A stretch of 51,415 bases of DNA, taken from Candidatus Fermentibacterota bacterium (GTDB taxonomy: Bacteria > Fermentibacterota > Fermentibacteria > Fermentibacterales > Fermentibacteraceae). The notes under the pieces are model-generated. The model saw nothing but the letters and a program-made list of their open reading frames with translations. It did not search any database and was not told the DNA's origin. Of this stretch, positions 15,059 through 23,490 are shown in pieces. The DNA is taken from assembly GCA_012523605.1 (NCBI GenBank), contig JAAYTY010000044.1, forward strand, positions 1 to 51,415, read 5' to 3'. The position numbers were made by a program, and so were the translations under genes. Within the stretch, counting starts at the first letter, position 1. Every line of letters starts with the position of its first letter.

Positions 15059-15945
15059 CCCTGCCTCAGCAGGGTGGTCCATTGAGCAGAGAGGTCCGAG
15101 GCGCTTCGGGCGGGCTCCCTGCCCCAGTCGGGAAACGATCCCCTCCTGTCGAGACCTACCACCGGCACGCCGAAGGCGCCGGCCTCGGCCCAGAGCCCCC
15201 TGGTATCGGCGAGGACCGCCGATGCCCCAGCCGTTACCGCGGCCCTCACGGCACGCCCCTCGGAGGCTACCGCGCTCTCCCGGCCGGAGACCTGGACCAC
15301 GCGGAGCGGGATCTCGGCGCCGAATCGCCTCATGACCCGCAGCATTCCGCCGTCTGCGGCTATATAGGGAAGGGACCGGCCGGAGACAGGCGCGAGGATC
15401 TCCGAAGCCCTGGCCGAGTCGTCCGGCAGGGAGACCGGCTTCCAGGATCTGTCCGGGGATATCCCCAAGGCTTCGCACATTCCGTGGACGGTTTCGGGAA
15501 CCGGCCTCGGGGACAGCCTGACTTCGAGATTGGCGGATGCCGTTCGGACTGCGGAAACCCTCACCCGGGCGCCGGTTCTCTGAAGCAGGCCGGAGGCGGC
15601 CCTGCCCGAGGATACGCAGAATGCGACGGATCCGTCTCCGGCGCACCCTTTCCAGCGCTCCCCGACGGCGATCCTGTCGCGCCCGTAGGGAGAAGCGAGC
15701 GGAAGCCTCGGGAGGAGGTTGAGGAGATCCAGCTCCTCCTCCGGAACCACCGCGGTGATCTCGGCGCAGGCGTAATGCCTGATCAGGTTGTTCATGAGGA
15801 GCAGACCGGCCCAGATGTCGCCCGGCTCGGTACCGACCACGACGGCGATCGCGGAAGGGGCTTCGAGCGCCGACGGGAAGGCGAACGCCGGGGAATCCGC
15901 CTTGTGCAGCTTCGGCATCCAGCGGGAAAGAAGCGGCAGTCTCAT
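15052..15945 (-). CDS. Probable GT9-like glycosyltransferase or related protein
   Basis: 297 aa. No complete catalytic signature is visible. The two-domain layout, the opening strand IAVVVGTEPGDIWAGLLLMNNLIRHY and the C-terminal region with SAVLADTRGLWAEAGAFGVPVVGL resemble a diverged heptosyltransferase-type GT-B fold: the last stretch sits where GT9 enzymes have SG(G/L)xHxAAALGVP. The gene lies directly before a clear GT9 gene and overlaps both neighbours, so it may be a paralogue that has lost or changed specificity. The start MRLPLLSRWMP overlaps the preceding stop by four bases. Function is inferred from context only. Confidence 0.6.
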   Translation of the reverse strand: MRLPLLSRWMPKLHKADSPAFAFPSALEAPSAIAVVVGTEPGDIWAGLLLMNNLIRHYACAEITAVVPEEELDLLNLLPRLPLASPYGRDRIAVGERWKGCAGDGSVAFCVSSGRAASGLLQRTGARVRVSAVRTASANLEVRLSPRPVPETVHGMCEALGISPDRSWKPVSLPDDSARASEILAPVSGRSLPYIAADGGMLRVMRRFGAEIPLRVVQVSGRESAVASEGRAVRAAVTAGASAVLADTRGLWAEAGAFGVPVVGLDRRGSFPDWGREPARSASDLSAQWTTLLRQGW

Positions 15946-16619
15946 CGGGATATGACCTCCAGGAGGCCCCGGGCGAGATCGGCCATCGCTGGATCCACTG
16001 CCTCCTGTCCGGCAAGCGACTGCAGGATGGGGACGGCCTGTCCGTCTGACCCGGCGGCATGGAGGGTCATCGCCCGGGAATACGCGGCGAGCCCTTCGCC
16101 GGGAAAGGAGTCGGCCATCAGAGAGGAGAGTTCCAGCGCATCCTCGATCCTTCCGGCCTGGAGGAGGGCGAAGCAGAGGTCGACCGCGCTCAGGAAGCGC
16201 CGGCGGCGGGTGTTCCCTTCGCGCAGGGATGCAGTCAGCTCGGCGCACGCATCCTCGCCCATCCCGCGATACACGAAAGCCGTCCCGGCGGCGCGGTGTT
16301 CGAGCCAGGGCTCCCCCTCGACGCGCCCGAGCCATTCGACCGCAAGCCTCTCGAGGCCGCAGGTCCATGCAAGGCGCGCCCTCCAGTAGAGGACGAGGGA
16401 GCTGTCGCAGCCGATGGCCTCCAGATCCTCGATCAGCCACTCGGCCCTGTTCGCATGCCCGGCATAGAGCGCCTCCTCCAAGAGCCTGCCCAGGATTCTC
16501 GCCTGGCCCTGCAGGTCGCCCTTCTCCTGCCAGGCCGCCCCGGCCCGCGCCAGCTCTCCGCCCTCCTCGAGCTCGAGTGCTCCTGCGGCCAGTACGGCCG
16601 CCAAGATCAGCGCCGTCAC
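15942..16619 (-). CDS. Exported TPR-like protein of unknown function
   Basis: 225 aa. A short hydrophobic N-terminus (TALILAAVLAAGALEL) looks like a signal peptide. The rest is alanine- and leucine-rich helices with repeated paired-helix spacing (for example LARAGAAWQEKGDLQGQARILGR, cut here to show the pattern AxAWxxKGD), suggesting three to four TPR units. The start is GTG within a GTGA overlap with the upstream phosphatidyltransferase gene. Its place between a phospholipid enzyme and GT9 genes suggests an envelope role; no function is recognised. Confidence 0.65.
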   Translation of the reverse strand: MTALILAAVLAAGALELEEGGELARAGAAWQEKGDLQGQARILGRLLEEALYAGHANRAEWLIEDLEAIGCDSSLVLYWRARLAWTCGLERLAVEWLGRVEGEPWLEHRAAGTAFVYRGMGEDACAELTASLREGNTRRRRFLSAVDLCFALLQAGRIEDALELSSLMADSFPGEGLAAYSRAMTLHAAGSDGQAVPILQSLAGQEAVDPAMADLARGLLEVISR

Positions 16620-17218
16620 TTCGGGAACCTCACGAGAAGGCGCCTGACCAGCCTCAGGTAGCCAGCGGCGCCGAAGACGACGGCGGCCAGAGTGAGGTAG
16701 CCCGAAACTTCCGCGATCTTGAGATAGACGCCCTTCCCCGTGAATGCGGATGCGCCCGCGGCGGAGGAGGCCAGGACATAGCTGAAGATGTGGACCAGCT
16801 TCTCTCCGGTCGGAACTGCGATCAGCGGCCTGCCCGTTCCCCAGGAGACGATGGTCGTGGCCAGAAGGACCACCAGGTGGTAGCCGGCGACCACCGGAGC
16901 CACGATGGCCGTGTGAGGAGCGCCCGCGATGGACAGCACCAGCAGGGATACGGCCAGGAACACCTTGTCCGCCAGGAAGTCGAGGATCTTGCCCTCATAG
17001 CTGCATCTCCTGATGCGTCTGGCCAGCCAGCCGTCGAGATAGTCCGAGAGGGCGGCTCCGAGAACCAGCCAGAAAAGCGCGACGGGAGTCAGACCCAGAT
17101 GGATGGAGAGGATCATGACAAGCGCCGCGGCCAGCCGGGCACCGCTCAGGGCCGCGGGGAGGGGATGGATCCCCCTCCTTGCAGCCGCAGGCGTCGAAGA
17201 CGTGGATTCACCTGGCAT
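16616..17218 (-). CDS. CDP-alcohol phosphatidyltransferase (PgsA-like)
   Basis: 200 aa integral membrane enzyme joining CDP-diacylglycerol to an alcohol such as glycerol 3-phosphate. The full catalytic signature D-x2-D-G-x2-A-R-x8-G-x3-D-x3-D is present: DYLDGWLARR, then GKILDFLADK, near residues 58-84. Five or six hydrophobic segments follow. The length is typical of PgsA, but the alcohol cannot be read from the motif. The start MPGESTSSTP overlaps the upstream gene by 11 bases; a later start close to the first membrane segment is possible, since the N-terminal 20 residues are not conserved in character. Confidence 0.85.
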   Translation of the reverse strand: MPGESTSSTPAAARRGIHPLPAALSGARLAAALVMILSIHLGLTPVALFWLVLGAALSDYLDGWLARRIRRCSYEGKILDFLADKVFLAVSLLVLSIAGAPHTAIVAPVVAGYHLVVLLATTIVSWGTGRPLIAVPTGEKLVHIFSYVLASSAAGASAFTGKGVYLKIAEVSGYLTLAAVVFGAAGYLRLVRRLLVRFPK

Positions 17219-17921
17219 CCTGCACACCCGCCGTCGAGAACATCGAGTCCAGTTCGCTGACCGCCACCCAGTCCCGTCCCTCGGGCATGGACAGCCCGGG
17301 AAATCTCGCGGAGAGCCTCTCCAGATCCTCGGAGGAAACGAGCTCGCTGCCGAGGAATCCTCCTCCCGGGGCGAGGGACATCCATCCCGCGGCGATAACC
17401 GTGGCGATGGTCGGGCCGTAATCGTCGCCCTCCAGGTCCGGCGGGGGCTCCGGGAGCATGACAGCGTAGCTGTACAGGTCATGCCTTCCGAACCAGGCCG
17501 CAGCCAGTGCCAGATCCCGCCTGTTGGCCGGCAGGAGGATGCCCATCCCCTCCATGCAGGCTTCGGCGCGTTCTATGCAGCCCGATCCGACGAGGAAAAG
17601 AACAAGCGGGACGAGCGCCGTCCTGTCACCCGCCAGCAGCCTCTCACGCAGGGCGCGTTCCATGTCCACGCCTTCCGACACCAGGATCTCCGGAACCGAG
17701 GAGGGAGTGGCATAGGGGGGTCTGTAGCCGGCGGTATCGAAATCGGGACCGAACCTGTCGATCAGGTTCAGCATCTGCCTGGCCTGATGCCCTGGTGCGA
17801 GCTGACGGTCCGTTATGCCGCCCGTTCTGAGAACCCATTCGAGGGAGTCGCCGGCCTGGACGCTCCCGCTCGAGACGCCTGCGATGACCAGAACCGAGGC
17901 CAGCAGCGCGAGAAGCGGCAT
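17208..17921 (-). CDS. Exported protein of unknown function; ATG overlaps the tRNA CCA end
   Basis: 237 aa with a good signal peptide (MPLLALLASVLVIAGVSSG, cleavage after about SVQA). The mature part is helical and acidic, with no known motif; stretches such as RTALVPLVLFLVGSGCIERAEACM suggest TPR-like helices. The start ATG takes its A from the last base of the CCA end of tRNA-Gly. No other in-frame ATG or GTG exists before the end of the signal peptide, so this start is likely real. The frame stays open through the tRNA, but that part is tRNA sequence. It is unclear how it is translated: no ribosome site exists apart from the tRNA itself, and 3' processing of the tRNA would cut at the start codon. 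Confidence 0.65.
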   Translation of the reverse strand: MPLLALLASVLVIAGVSSGSVQAGDSLEWVLRTGGITDRQLAPGHQARQMLNLIDRFGPDFDTAGYRPPYATPSSVPEILVSEGVDMERALRERLLAGDRTALVPLVLFLVGSGCIERAEACMEGMGILLPANRRDLALAAAWFGRHDLYSYAVMLPEPPPDLEGDDYGPTIATVIAAGWMSLAPGGGFLGSELVSSEDLERLSARFPGLSMPEGRDWVAVSELDSMFSTAGVQDAR

Positions 17922-17996
17922 GGAGCGGGCAACGGGATTCGAACCCGCGACTTTCAGCTTGGGAAGCTGACACTCTACCAGCTGAGTTATGCCCGC
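17921..17996 (-). tRNA. tRNA-Gly, anticodon CCC
   Basis: 76 bases including an encoded CCA. The acceptor arms GCGGGCA and TGCCCGC pair over 7 bp; the D stem is ACTC/GAGT with loop AGCTGGTA; the anticodon stem TCAGC/GCTGA encloses TTCCCAA, anticodon CCC; the T arm GCGGG/CCCGT with loop TTCGAAT has one G-T pair. The discriminator is T, as in bacterial tRNA-Gly. It decodes GGG. The encoded CCA runs directly into a coding ATG. Confidence 0.96.
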
Positions 17997-18011
17997 TCCG
18001 ACAGGGGGTAT

Positions 18012-18040
18012 TTGATAGGTCACCGGTCAGTCACCGTCAA
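18012..18040 (-). promoter_or_regulatory. Promoter of tRNA-Gly, within the end of dapF
   Basis: On the minus strand TTGACG (18040-18035), a 17-base spacer and TATCAA (18017-18012). Transcription would begin near 18005, about nine bases before the tRNA. The -35 box lies inside the last codons of dapF. This means the tRNA and the genes after it need not depend on the long upstream message. Confidence 0.65.
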
Positions 18041-18836
18041 CCCGCGGCGCGACGGTCTCGCCCCTGTAGACTATCCTGGCCTCGCCTTCGAGCCACCAGC
18101 CTTTCTCGTCTCTTCCGACTGCGAGTTCGAGCCCGCCCCTCGTCAGTATCTCGACGGGAAGGCTCGCTCGACCGGCCTGCGACAGCAGGAGTGCGACGGC
18201 TACCGCGCCCGTTCCGCATGCAAGCGTCTCGCCCTCGACTCCCCGCTCCCAGGTCCGCATTTCGAGCCTACCCCTGCCGGAGCTCACGAAATCCACATTG
18301 GCTCCGGCCGGCCCGGCCGCAGCATGCCTCCTGAGGATGGGCGCCACTCTCTCGAAGACCCCGTCCCGGAGATCTTCGTGTTCCACGACCAGATGGGGAA
18401 CTCCCGTGTCGGCCAGGCCCGCGACGATGCCGACGTCATCCAGGCGCAGCTTCCCGGCGCCCGCCAAAATGCGCGGCTCGGTCATCCAGAGCCTGACTCT
18501 CCAGGAGGAGTCGACCAGCGCCCTGTGGATTCCGCTGTCGCTCGTGAAGGTCACGAGTCCCGGACCCGCGACTCCACGGTCCAGTGCGAACCTGGCGATG
18601 CACCTGCCGCCGTTTCCGCACATCGAGGCGGGGTGTCCGTCGCTGTTGTAGTATCTCATCGCGAAGTCCGCCACCGGAGATCTCAGGAGCTCCAGCAGGC
18701 CGTCGGCTCCGATGGCCAGCCCCCTCCTGCACAGCCCGCTGATCATGCCGGGGTCGAGAATGCCGTCGAGGCTTCCATCGGTGTTGTCCACGACGATGAA
18801 GTCGTTGCCGGAGCCGCTCATCTTGCAGAACTTCAC
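18027..18836 (-). CDS. dapF: Diaminopimelate epimerase
   Basis: 269 aa. It converts LL- to meso-diaminopimelate for lysine and peptidoglycan. The two catalytic cysteines are Cys73 in MCGNGGRC and Cys207 in ETLACGTGA, on the two mirrored domains. The N-terminus KFCKMSGSGNDFIVVDN is the family's substrate-binding start. The start codon is GTG, with GAGG seven bases upstream and a GTGA overlap with the preceding membrane protein gene. Length is normal. The gene's last codons hold the tRNA promoter. Confidence 0.96.
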   Translation of the reverse strand: MKFCKMSGSGNDFIVVDNTDGSLDGILDPGMISGLCRRGLAIGADGLLELLRSPVADFAMRYYNSDGHPASMCGNGGRCIARFALDRGVAGPGLVTFTSDSGIHRALVDSSWRVRLWMTEPRILAGAGKLRLDDVGIVAGLADTGVPHLVVEHEDLRDGVFERVAPILRRHAAAGPAGANVDFVSSGRGRLEMRTWERGVEGETLACGTGAVAVALLLSQAGRASLPVEILTRGGLELAVGRDEKGWWLEGEARIVYRGETVAPRVDGD

Positions 18837-21055
18837 GGCCCCGCCTCGCGCCCTTCCGCGGCCTCGATCCTCCGCAGGCCTTCCGCCGCGGCTTCCAGCC
18901 AGGGGGCCTCGGCGAGCGCACTCGCGTACGCCTCCGCGGCATCCTCCATCCTTCCGGCGGATTCGTAGAGGGTTCCCAGGTCGGCCGTCAGCTCCGGATC
19001 GGGCCCCCATGCCGACTGGTACACCCTGAAGTCGGCGGCCAGGTTGTCGATCGAATAGAGGCCCTGGAGGTGGAGTCGCGTGAGCTCCTGCAGGAGCGCC
19101 ACCCCGGCGTCTACCCCCCCGCCGGAAGAGGCGAAGACGGATAGGGAGGCCGAGAGGAGATCGGGGGCCATGTTCGAGCGGCCTGCCCCGGCGAGCTCCA
19201 GGGCGGTGAGCACGGGATCGGATACCAGGGCGAGGGCCTTGTCGTAATCGTCGAAAATCCTTGCGTGGCGCCGGTCGAAGAGCGGCTGCGGTGTCAGGGA
19301 ATCTTCCGGGGGCATGTTCAGAGAGAAGACTCTGAGCGACGGGCCCTGATAGACCAGTGCGAGTCTCCGGAGTCTCTCCGGATGATAGTGCATGCACAGG
19401 GCTGCGCATTCCGGCGGAGGGTCGAGCAGGCCCGCCAGGTACATGACTCCTCCGCTCGACCTGTCCAGCAGGAAGTCGGCCTGGTACACCACCAGACTGC
19501 ACCTTCTAGACTCCATGAACGATACGAGGCTGTCCTCCGGCTGAAAGAGCTTCCCTGCGAACTCCTGTATCGTCCGCCTGTTCGCTTCGCTCTCGAAGAA
19601 CGTATGGGTGACGACGGGCCTGTCGGCGTAGGCGGAGATCAGTCCGGACAGGTGCCAGTACGAGAGGACGGGCTCGTCCCGGCCGGTTTCCCGCTGAAGC
19701 CACCCGAGGAACGGCCCAAGCTCGGCTTCTGTGAGGAGAGACGGTCTGCCGGAAGGCGGGAGGCCGGCTCCCGAGAGGACGTCGGCCGCGTACGGAGCCG
19801 CAGCTGCCTCGAGCCCCAGCGCGGCTGATAGAGCCAGGAGCTTCCAGGATCTCCGCGTGGCCGTCACCATCGCCGGAACGATGGCGACGGCGAGCAGGAC
19901 GTGCAGCCTGTCGAACACGACATATCCCGCAAGCGATGCCGGCAGGAGCCATCCGATCAGGCCGGGGCCGCTCTCCCACAGGCGCCTCGCACCGAATACC
20001 GCAGCCACGAGCGGGATCCCGAACAGGAGGATGACCTGTCCCGGCGAAGGCGTCTCATATCCAGCCACCCAGAAGAGGCGGGCGTCCGGAGAGAGTCTGC
20101 CGGGATCCGCCGGGTGCATGAGCATGAACCTCAGCTTCGCTTCGAGCACGCCGGTCACGTGGCCCGTGGCGCCTGACGAACCCAATGCCGCCGCGACGGC
20201 GGCCAGCGCCAGGGCGGCAAACGGCATGAACCGCCATCTGACGGCGGACGACAGTATCAGGAGAACCGCCACGGCCATCGCGGGCGACGTGGCGGCCCCG
20301 TCGCTCCGCATGTGGCTCAGGAGGAGCGATGCCAGCACGAATGACGCTCCCGCGAGCGCAGGTAGCTGACGGGGCACGCTTCCCGCCGAGTTCCTGGCGA
20401 GGATGTAGAAAAGGAGCAGAAGCGCCAGGAAGGTCGAAACCTTCCACGCCGCGAGCGAGGCGAAGAGAGCCGCGGGGGCGGCAAGGGAGAGAATCCAGGC
20501 CCTCCATCCCCCCCGGCTCCTCATCGCCGCCTCGGAGAGCAGACCTGTGAGCACGAGGAGGGGCATTGCGACAGTCTCCCTGTAGAAAGACTCGCCGCGG
20601 GCCCTCAGCACGGCCGGCAGGAAGAACCCGTAGATCTGTGCCGAGAGCAGCGATCTGCGGAAGCCCATGCCGGATACGCGGAGCCACAGGAATATCCCGG
20701 GAAGGGAAAGAAGCGGGAACGCCAGGCAGAAGAACCGGAGGAAACGCTGGAAATCCCCGCCCACGAGCCTGTGCAGCCATCCGGCCAGGTATTCCTCGAA
20801 GATCGAGTTCTCCCCGGTCCTCATTCCGCCGGGATACATGACGAGCGAGTCCACGGCCGGGATGTCCTCCCCGTTCGATACCATCTGCGTGTATCTGAAG
20901 GCCTGGGTGGTCTCCCCCTGCATCCTGGGAGGAGGAGGAAGGACGCCCGTGGAAAACCAGCTTCGCAGGACGAAGGCCGCCGCGGTCAGAGCCAGAAGCA
21001 GCGAAGCCGCCGGTATGACGCCGGGGGAGATCCTGTCAGGTGCCGAGCCGGGCAT
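18833..21055 (-). CDS. Large membrane glycosyltransferase, STT3/oligosaccharyltransferase-like (GT-C), with TPR tail
   Basis: 740 aa. About ten to twelve hydrophobic segments fill residues 15-400. The first outer loop, with MVSNGEDIPAVDSLVMYPGG, resembles the STT3 loop that has a catalytic acidic residue and a 'YP.G' stretch. The soluble part after residue 430 has PVLSYWHLSGLISAYADRP, comparable with the WWDYG-type region of STT3, though the WWDYG motif itself is not intact. The last 110 residues look like TPR helices. It may be an oligosaccharyl- or other lipid-linked-sugar transferase of the envelope. The family assignment rests on these partial matches only. It overlaps MglA by 20 bases and dapF by four. 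Confidence 0.6.
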   Translation of the reverse strand: MPGSAPDRISPGVIPAASLLLALTAAAFVLRSWFSTGVLPPPPRMQGETTQAFRYTQMVSNGEDIPAVDSLVMYPGGMRTGENSIFEEYLAGWLHRLVGGDFQRFLRFFCLAFPLLSLPGIFLWLRVSGMGFRRSLLSAQIYGFFLPAVLRARGESFYRETVAMPLLVLTGLLSEAAMRSRGGWRAWILSLAAPAALFASLAAWKVSTFLALLLLFYILARNSAGSVPRQLPALAGASFVLASLLLSHMRSDGAATSPAMAVAVLLILSSAVRWRFMPFAALALAAVAAALGSSGATGHVTGVLEAKLRFMLMHPADPGRLSPDARLFWVAGYETPSPGQVILLFGIPLVAAVFGARRLWESGPGLIGWLLPASLAGYVVFDRLHVLLAVAIVPAMVTATRRSWKLLALSAALGLEAAAAPYAADVLSGAGLPPSGRPSLLTEAELGPFLGWLQRETGRDEPVLSYWHLSGLISAYADRPVVTHTFFESEANRRTIQEFAGKLFQPEDSLVSFMESRRCSLVVYQADFLLDRSSGGVMYLAGLLDPPPECAALCMHYHPERLRRLALVYQGPSLRVFSLNMPPEDSLTPQPLFDRRHARIFDDYDKALALVSDPVLTALELAGAGRSNMAPDLLSASLSVFASSGGGVDAGVALLQELTRLHLQGLYSIDNLAADFRVYQSAWGPDPELTADLGTLYESAGRMEDAAEAYASALAEAPWLEAAAEGLRRIEAAEGREAGP

Positions 21056-21617
21056 GTCGGCGAGCCATCATCGCGGCGATGATCTTGAGCGTTTCCGCTG
21101 GTCCTCCGCCGCCGAGTGCGACCGCTTCGACTACCGGCCAGCCGTGCCTGTTGAGCTGAGAATCCATCTGCTCCACCGGGGTGATGCCTGGCAGGTCACG
21201 CTTGTTGTACTGAAGCACGACGGGGATCATCGAGAGCCCGAGTCCGAATGTCTGCAGATTGTTCTCGAGGTCCTCCATCGTGTCCAGGTTTGCGTCCATT
21301 CTCTCCATCTGGCTGTCCGCGACGAAGACCAGCCCGTCGAGGCCGTCGAGAATGACCCTTCTGGAAAGGGCGTAGTAGGCCTGCCCCGGAACGGAGTAGA
21401 GGTGGAGGCGCACGTTGGTTCCGCCGATGGAGGCGAAGTTCACAGGGAGAAAGTCGAAGAAGACCGTCCTCTCGCCGCGCGTGCAGAGGGTCACGAGGCG
21501 CCCGCGGTTCTCCGGTGCGACGAAGTCCCTGACGCGCCTCAGGTTCGTGGTCTTGCCGGAGAGGCCGGGACCGTAGTAGACGATCTTGTAAGCTACTTCG
21601 TCGCCCGTTCTGTGCAT
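21036..21617 (-). CDS. mglA: MglA-type small GTPase (second copy in the window)
   Basis: 193 aa Ras-like GTPase. The P-loop is GPGLSGKTTN at 16-25; switch II has YSVPGQAYY; the base-binding motif is YNKRDLP; FVADSQ is typical of the MglA family. MglA proteins set cell polarity and motility in Myxococcus together with the GAP MglB; in other bacteria the role is often unknown. No MglB-like gene is next to it. It shares the fold and about half of its motif residues with the copy at 30983-31585. It overlaps the STT3-like gene by 20 bases. The 28-base gap upstream is A+T-rich near 21645, but no convincing promoter is seen. Confidence 0.88.
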   Translation of the reverse strand: MHRTGDEVAYKIVYYGPGLSGKTTNLRRVRDFVAPENRGRLVTLCTRGERTVFFDFLPVNFASIGGTNVRLHLYSVPGQAYYALSRRVILDGLDGLVFVADSQMERMDANLDTMEDLENNLQTFGLGLSMIPVVLQYNKRDLPGITPVEQMDSQLNRHGWPVVEAVALGGGGPAETLKIIAAMMARRHARLGT

Positions 21618-21645
21618 CGCACCCCCCCGTCAGAAATCTCGAAAA

Positions 21646-22953
21646 CTACAATATATAATGTTCCGCGGCTTCGTCGCCGGCAAGCTCGGCCAGGCTCCTC
21701 GACGCGGAATCGGCAGATATCCTCACCCTCCCTTTCACCCTGTCCGGAGCTCCGAAGAGACAGTCGTCGAGCAGGTGCATCATCACCGGTCTGAGGCGCC
21801 TCGCTCCTATGTCCTCGCCGGAGGCGTTGAGCTGCATTGCGGTTCGGGCGGCCGCCCTGCAGGCCTCGTCGTCGATCTCCAGACTGACGCCGTCGGCCTC
21901 AAGCAGTGCCTTGAACTGGGAAAGAAGGCAGTGCTCGGGCTGGGTGAGAATCCTGTAGAGGTCGTCCTCGGTGAGCGGATCGAGTTCCGCGCGGAGGGGA
22001 AACCTGCCCTGGAGTTCGGGGATGAGGTCGGAGGGGCTCGTTCCGTGGAACGCGCCCGACGCGATGAACAGGATGTGGCTGGTGCTCACGGGACCGTATC
22101 TGGTCTGTACCACGGTTCCCTCGACTATCGGCAGCAGGTCCCGCTGGACTCCCGACCGCGACACGTCGGGCCCGGTCCCGCCCTCCGCACCGATGATCTT
22201 GTCGATCTCGTCAATGAAGATGATGCCCTCCTCCTGAGCCAGTTCGAGAGCCCTCGCGACATGGTCCCCCTGTTCCACGAGCCGCTCGAGCTCCTCCTCC
22301 ATGGCGCGTTCCCTGGCTTCCCGGACCTTCATGCGGGAGCGCCTCCTGCGCGTCCCGGTCAGCTTGGATATCATCTCCCTGAAAGCGTCCGCGCCCTCCT
22401 GATCGATCCCCGAGCCGGGGATGAGTATGTCGAGCCTGCTCCTGTCGTCCCTCACCGGGATCTCAACCTCGACGTCGTCCATGAGCCCCGATCTGATGGA
22501 CTCGAGAAGGGCGCTCTCGCCGGGCAGTGACGGATCCGATGCTCTCAGCGCCCCGGCGACCATCCTGTCGGCCTTTTCTCGGGCCGCCTCCGCCTTTCCG
22601 GATCTCTCTGTTCTGGCGCACTGGTTGACGGCCTGCCTGACGAGATCCCTCACCATGCTCTCGACATCCCGGCCGACATACCCGGTCTCAGAGTACTTGG
22701 TGGCCTCCACCTTAACCATGGGCGCCCCGACCAGGGTGGCCATCCGCCGGGCTATCTCCGTCTTTCCCGTCCCGGTCGGACCGATGAGGATGATGTTGGA
22801 AGGCACGATCTCGGAGCGCATCGGCTCCGGGATGGACCTGCGTCTGTGCCTGTTGCGGAGGGCGATCGCCACCACGCGCTTGGCCCTGTCCTGGCCTATC
22901 ACATGCCTGTCCAGCCAGAGCACGACTTCCGAGGGGGTCAAGTTCCGATCCAC
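21646..22953 (-). CDS. hslU: ATP-dependent protease ATPase subunit HslU (ClpY)
   Basis: 435 aa AAA+ unfoldase that feeds proteins into HslV. Walker A is GPTGTGKT at 58-65 and Walker B IIFIDEIDKI; the Y-V-G pore loop is in SETGYVGRDVES; the arginine-rich I-domain lies between them. The C-terminus HYIL resembles the tail that docks on HslV. Two GTG starts are possible: 22959 (GTGA overlap with hslV) and 22953. The latter is used because GAGGAG then sits eight bases away and the protein starts VDRNLTPSEV like its relatives. hslV is directly upstream. Confidence 0.96.
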   Translation of the reverse strand: MDRNLTPSEVVLWLDRHVIGQDRAKRVVAIALRNRHRRRSIPEPMRSEIVPSNIILIGPTGTGKTEIARRMATLVGAPMVKVEATKYSETGYVGRDVESMVRDLVRQAVNQCARTERSGKAEAAREKADRMVAGALRASDPSLPGESALLESIRSGLMDDVEVEIPVRDDRSRLDILIPGSGIDQEGADAFREMISKLTGTRRRRSRMKVREARERAMEEELERLVEQGDHVARALELAQEEGIIFIDEIDKIIGAEGGTGPDVSRSGVQRDLLPIVEGTVVQTRYGPVSTSHILFIASGAFHGTSPSDLIPELQGRFPLRAELDPLTEDDLYRILTQPEHCLLSQFKALLEADGVSLEIDDEACRAAARTAMQLNASGEDIGARRLRPVMMHLLDDCLFGAPDRVKGRVRISADSASRSLAELAGDEAAEHYIL

Positions 22954-22955
22954 CG

Positions 22956-23486
22956 TCACAGCTCCTCGAGCTGTATCGAGCCGCCCGTGTAGATGCAGAT
23001 CTCGCTCGCGATGGCGATGCTCTCCCGGGCGATGCTCGCGGGTGTCATCCTCGTATGAGCCGAGAGCGCCCTTGCCGCGGCCAGGGCGTAGGCATGGCCC
23101 GATCCTGCGGCAACTATGCCGTCGGACGGCTCCAGGATCTCCCCTCCCCCCGTGATCAGCAGGGATCGCTCCCTGTCCACGGCGGCGATGATAGCGTTGA
23201 GCTCCCTCATCGACTTGTCCTGCCGCCACTCCCGCGCGAGTTCGACCGCCGCCCTCATGAGGCTTCCCCTGGATGCCTCGAGGTGCTCCTCGAGCTTCTC
23301 GAGGAGGGCGAATGCGTCGGCGCCATTGCCGGACAGCCCGGCCAGAACGGTGCCTTCCGCGAGCCTCCTGATCTTCCTCGCCGTGCTCTTGATGATCGTG
23401 TCGTTGAAGCTTACCTGCCCGTCGGCGGCCATGGCGGCCCGCCCCGCGCGGACGATCCCGATTATCGTCGTGGCTCTCCAGGTCAT
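22956..23486 (-). CDS. hslV: ATP-dependent protease peptidase subunit HslV (ClpQ)
   Basis: 176 aa proteasome-like peptidase. After removal of a short propeptide (MTWRA), Thr6 would be the N-terminal nucleophile of TTIIG. The conserved Lys is in DTIIK and the glycine-rich SGNGADAF follows. The family's usual GDGQVT is AADGQVS here, a mild change next to the active site. The length is normal. It ends one to four bases from hslU, and the pair follows xerC and topA, an order known from many bacteria, with one membrane protein gene inserted. Confidence 0.95.
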   Translation of the reverse strand: MTWRATTIIGIVRAGRAAMAADGQVSFNDTIIKSTARKIRRLAEGTVLAGLSGNGADAFALLEKLEEHLEASRGSLMRAAVELAREWRQDKSMRELNAIIAAVDRERSLLITGGGEILEPSDGIVAAGSGHAYALAAARALSAHTRMTPASIARESIAIASEICIYTGGSIQLEEL

Positions 23487-23490
23487 GCCG

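Noticed and set aside
17922..18023. N-terminal extension of the 237 aa exported protein
   Set aside because: The extension reads through the tRNA-Gly gene; its apparent protein sequence is tRNA sequence, and the signal peptide would become internal.
21618..21660. A+T-rich patch before the second mglA as a promoter
   Set aside because: TATATT is present on the minus strand but no -35 box sits at the right distance, and part of the patch is the hslU end.
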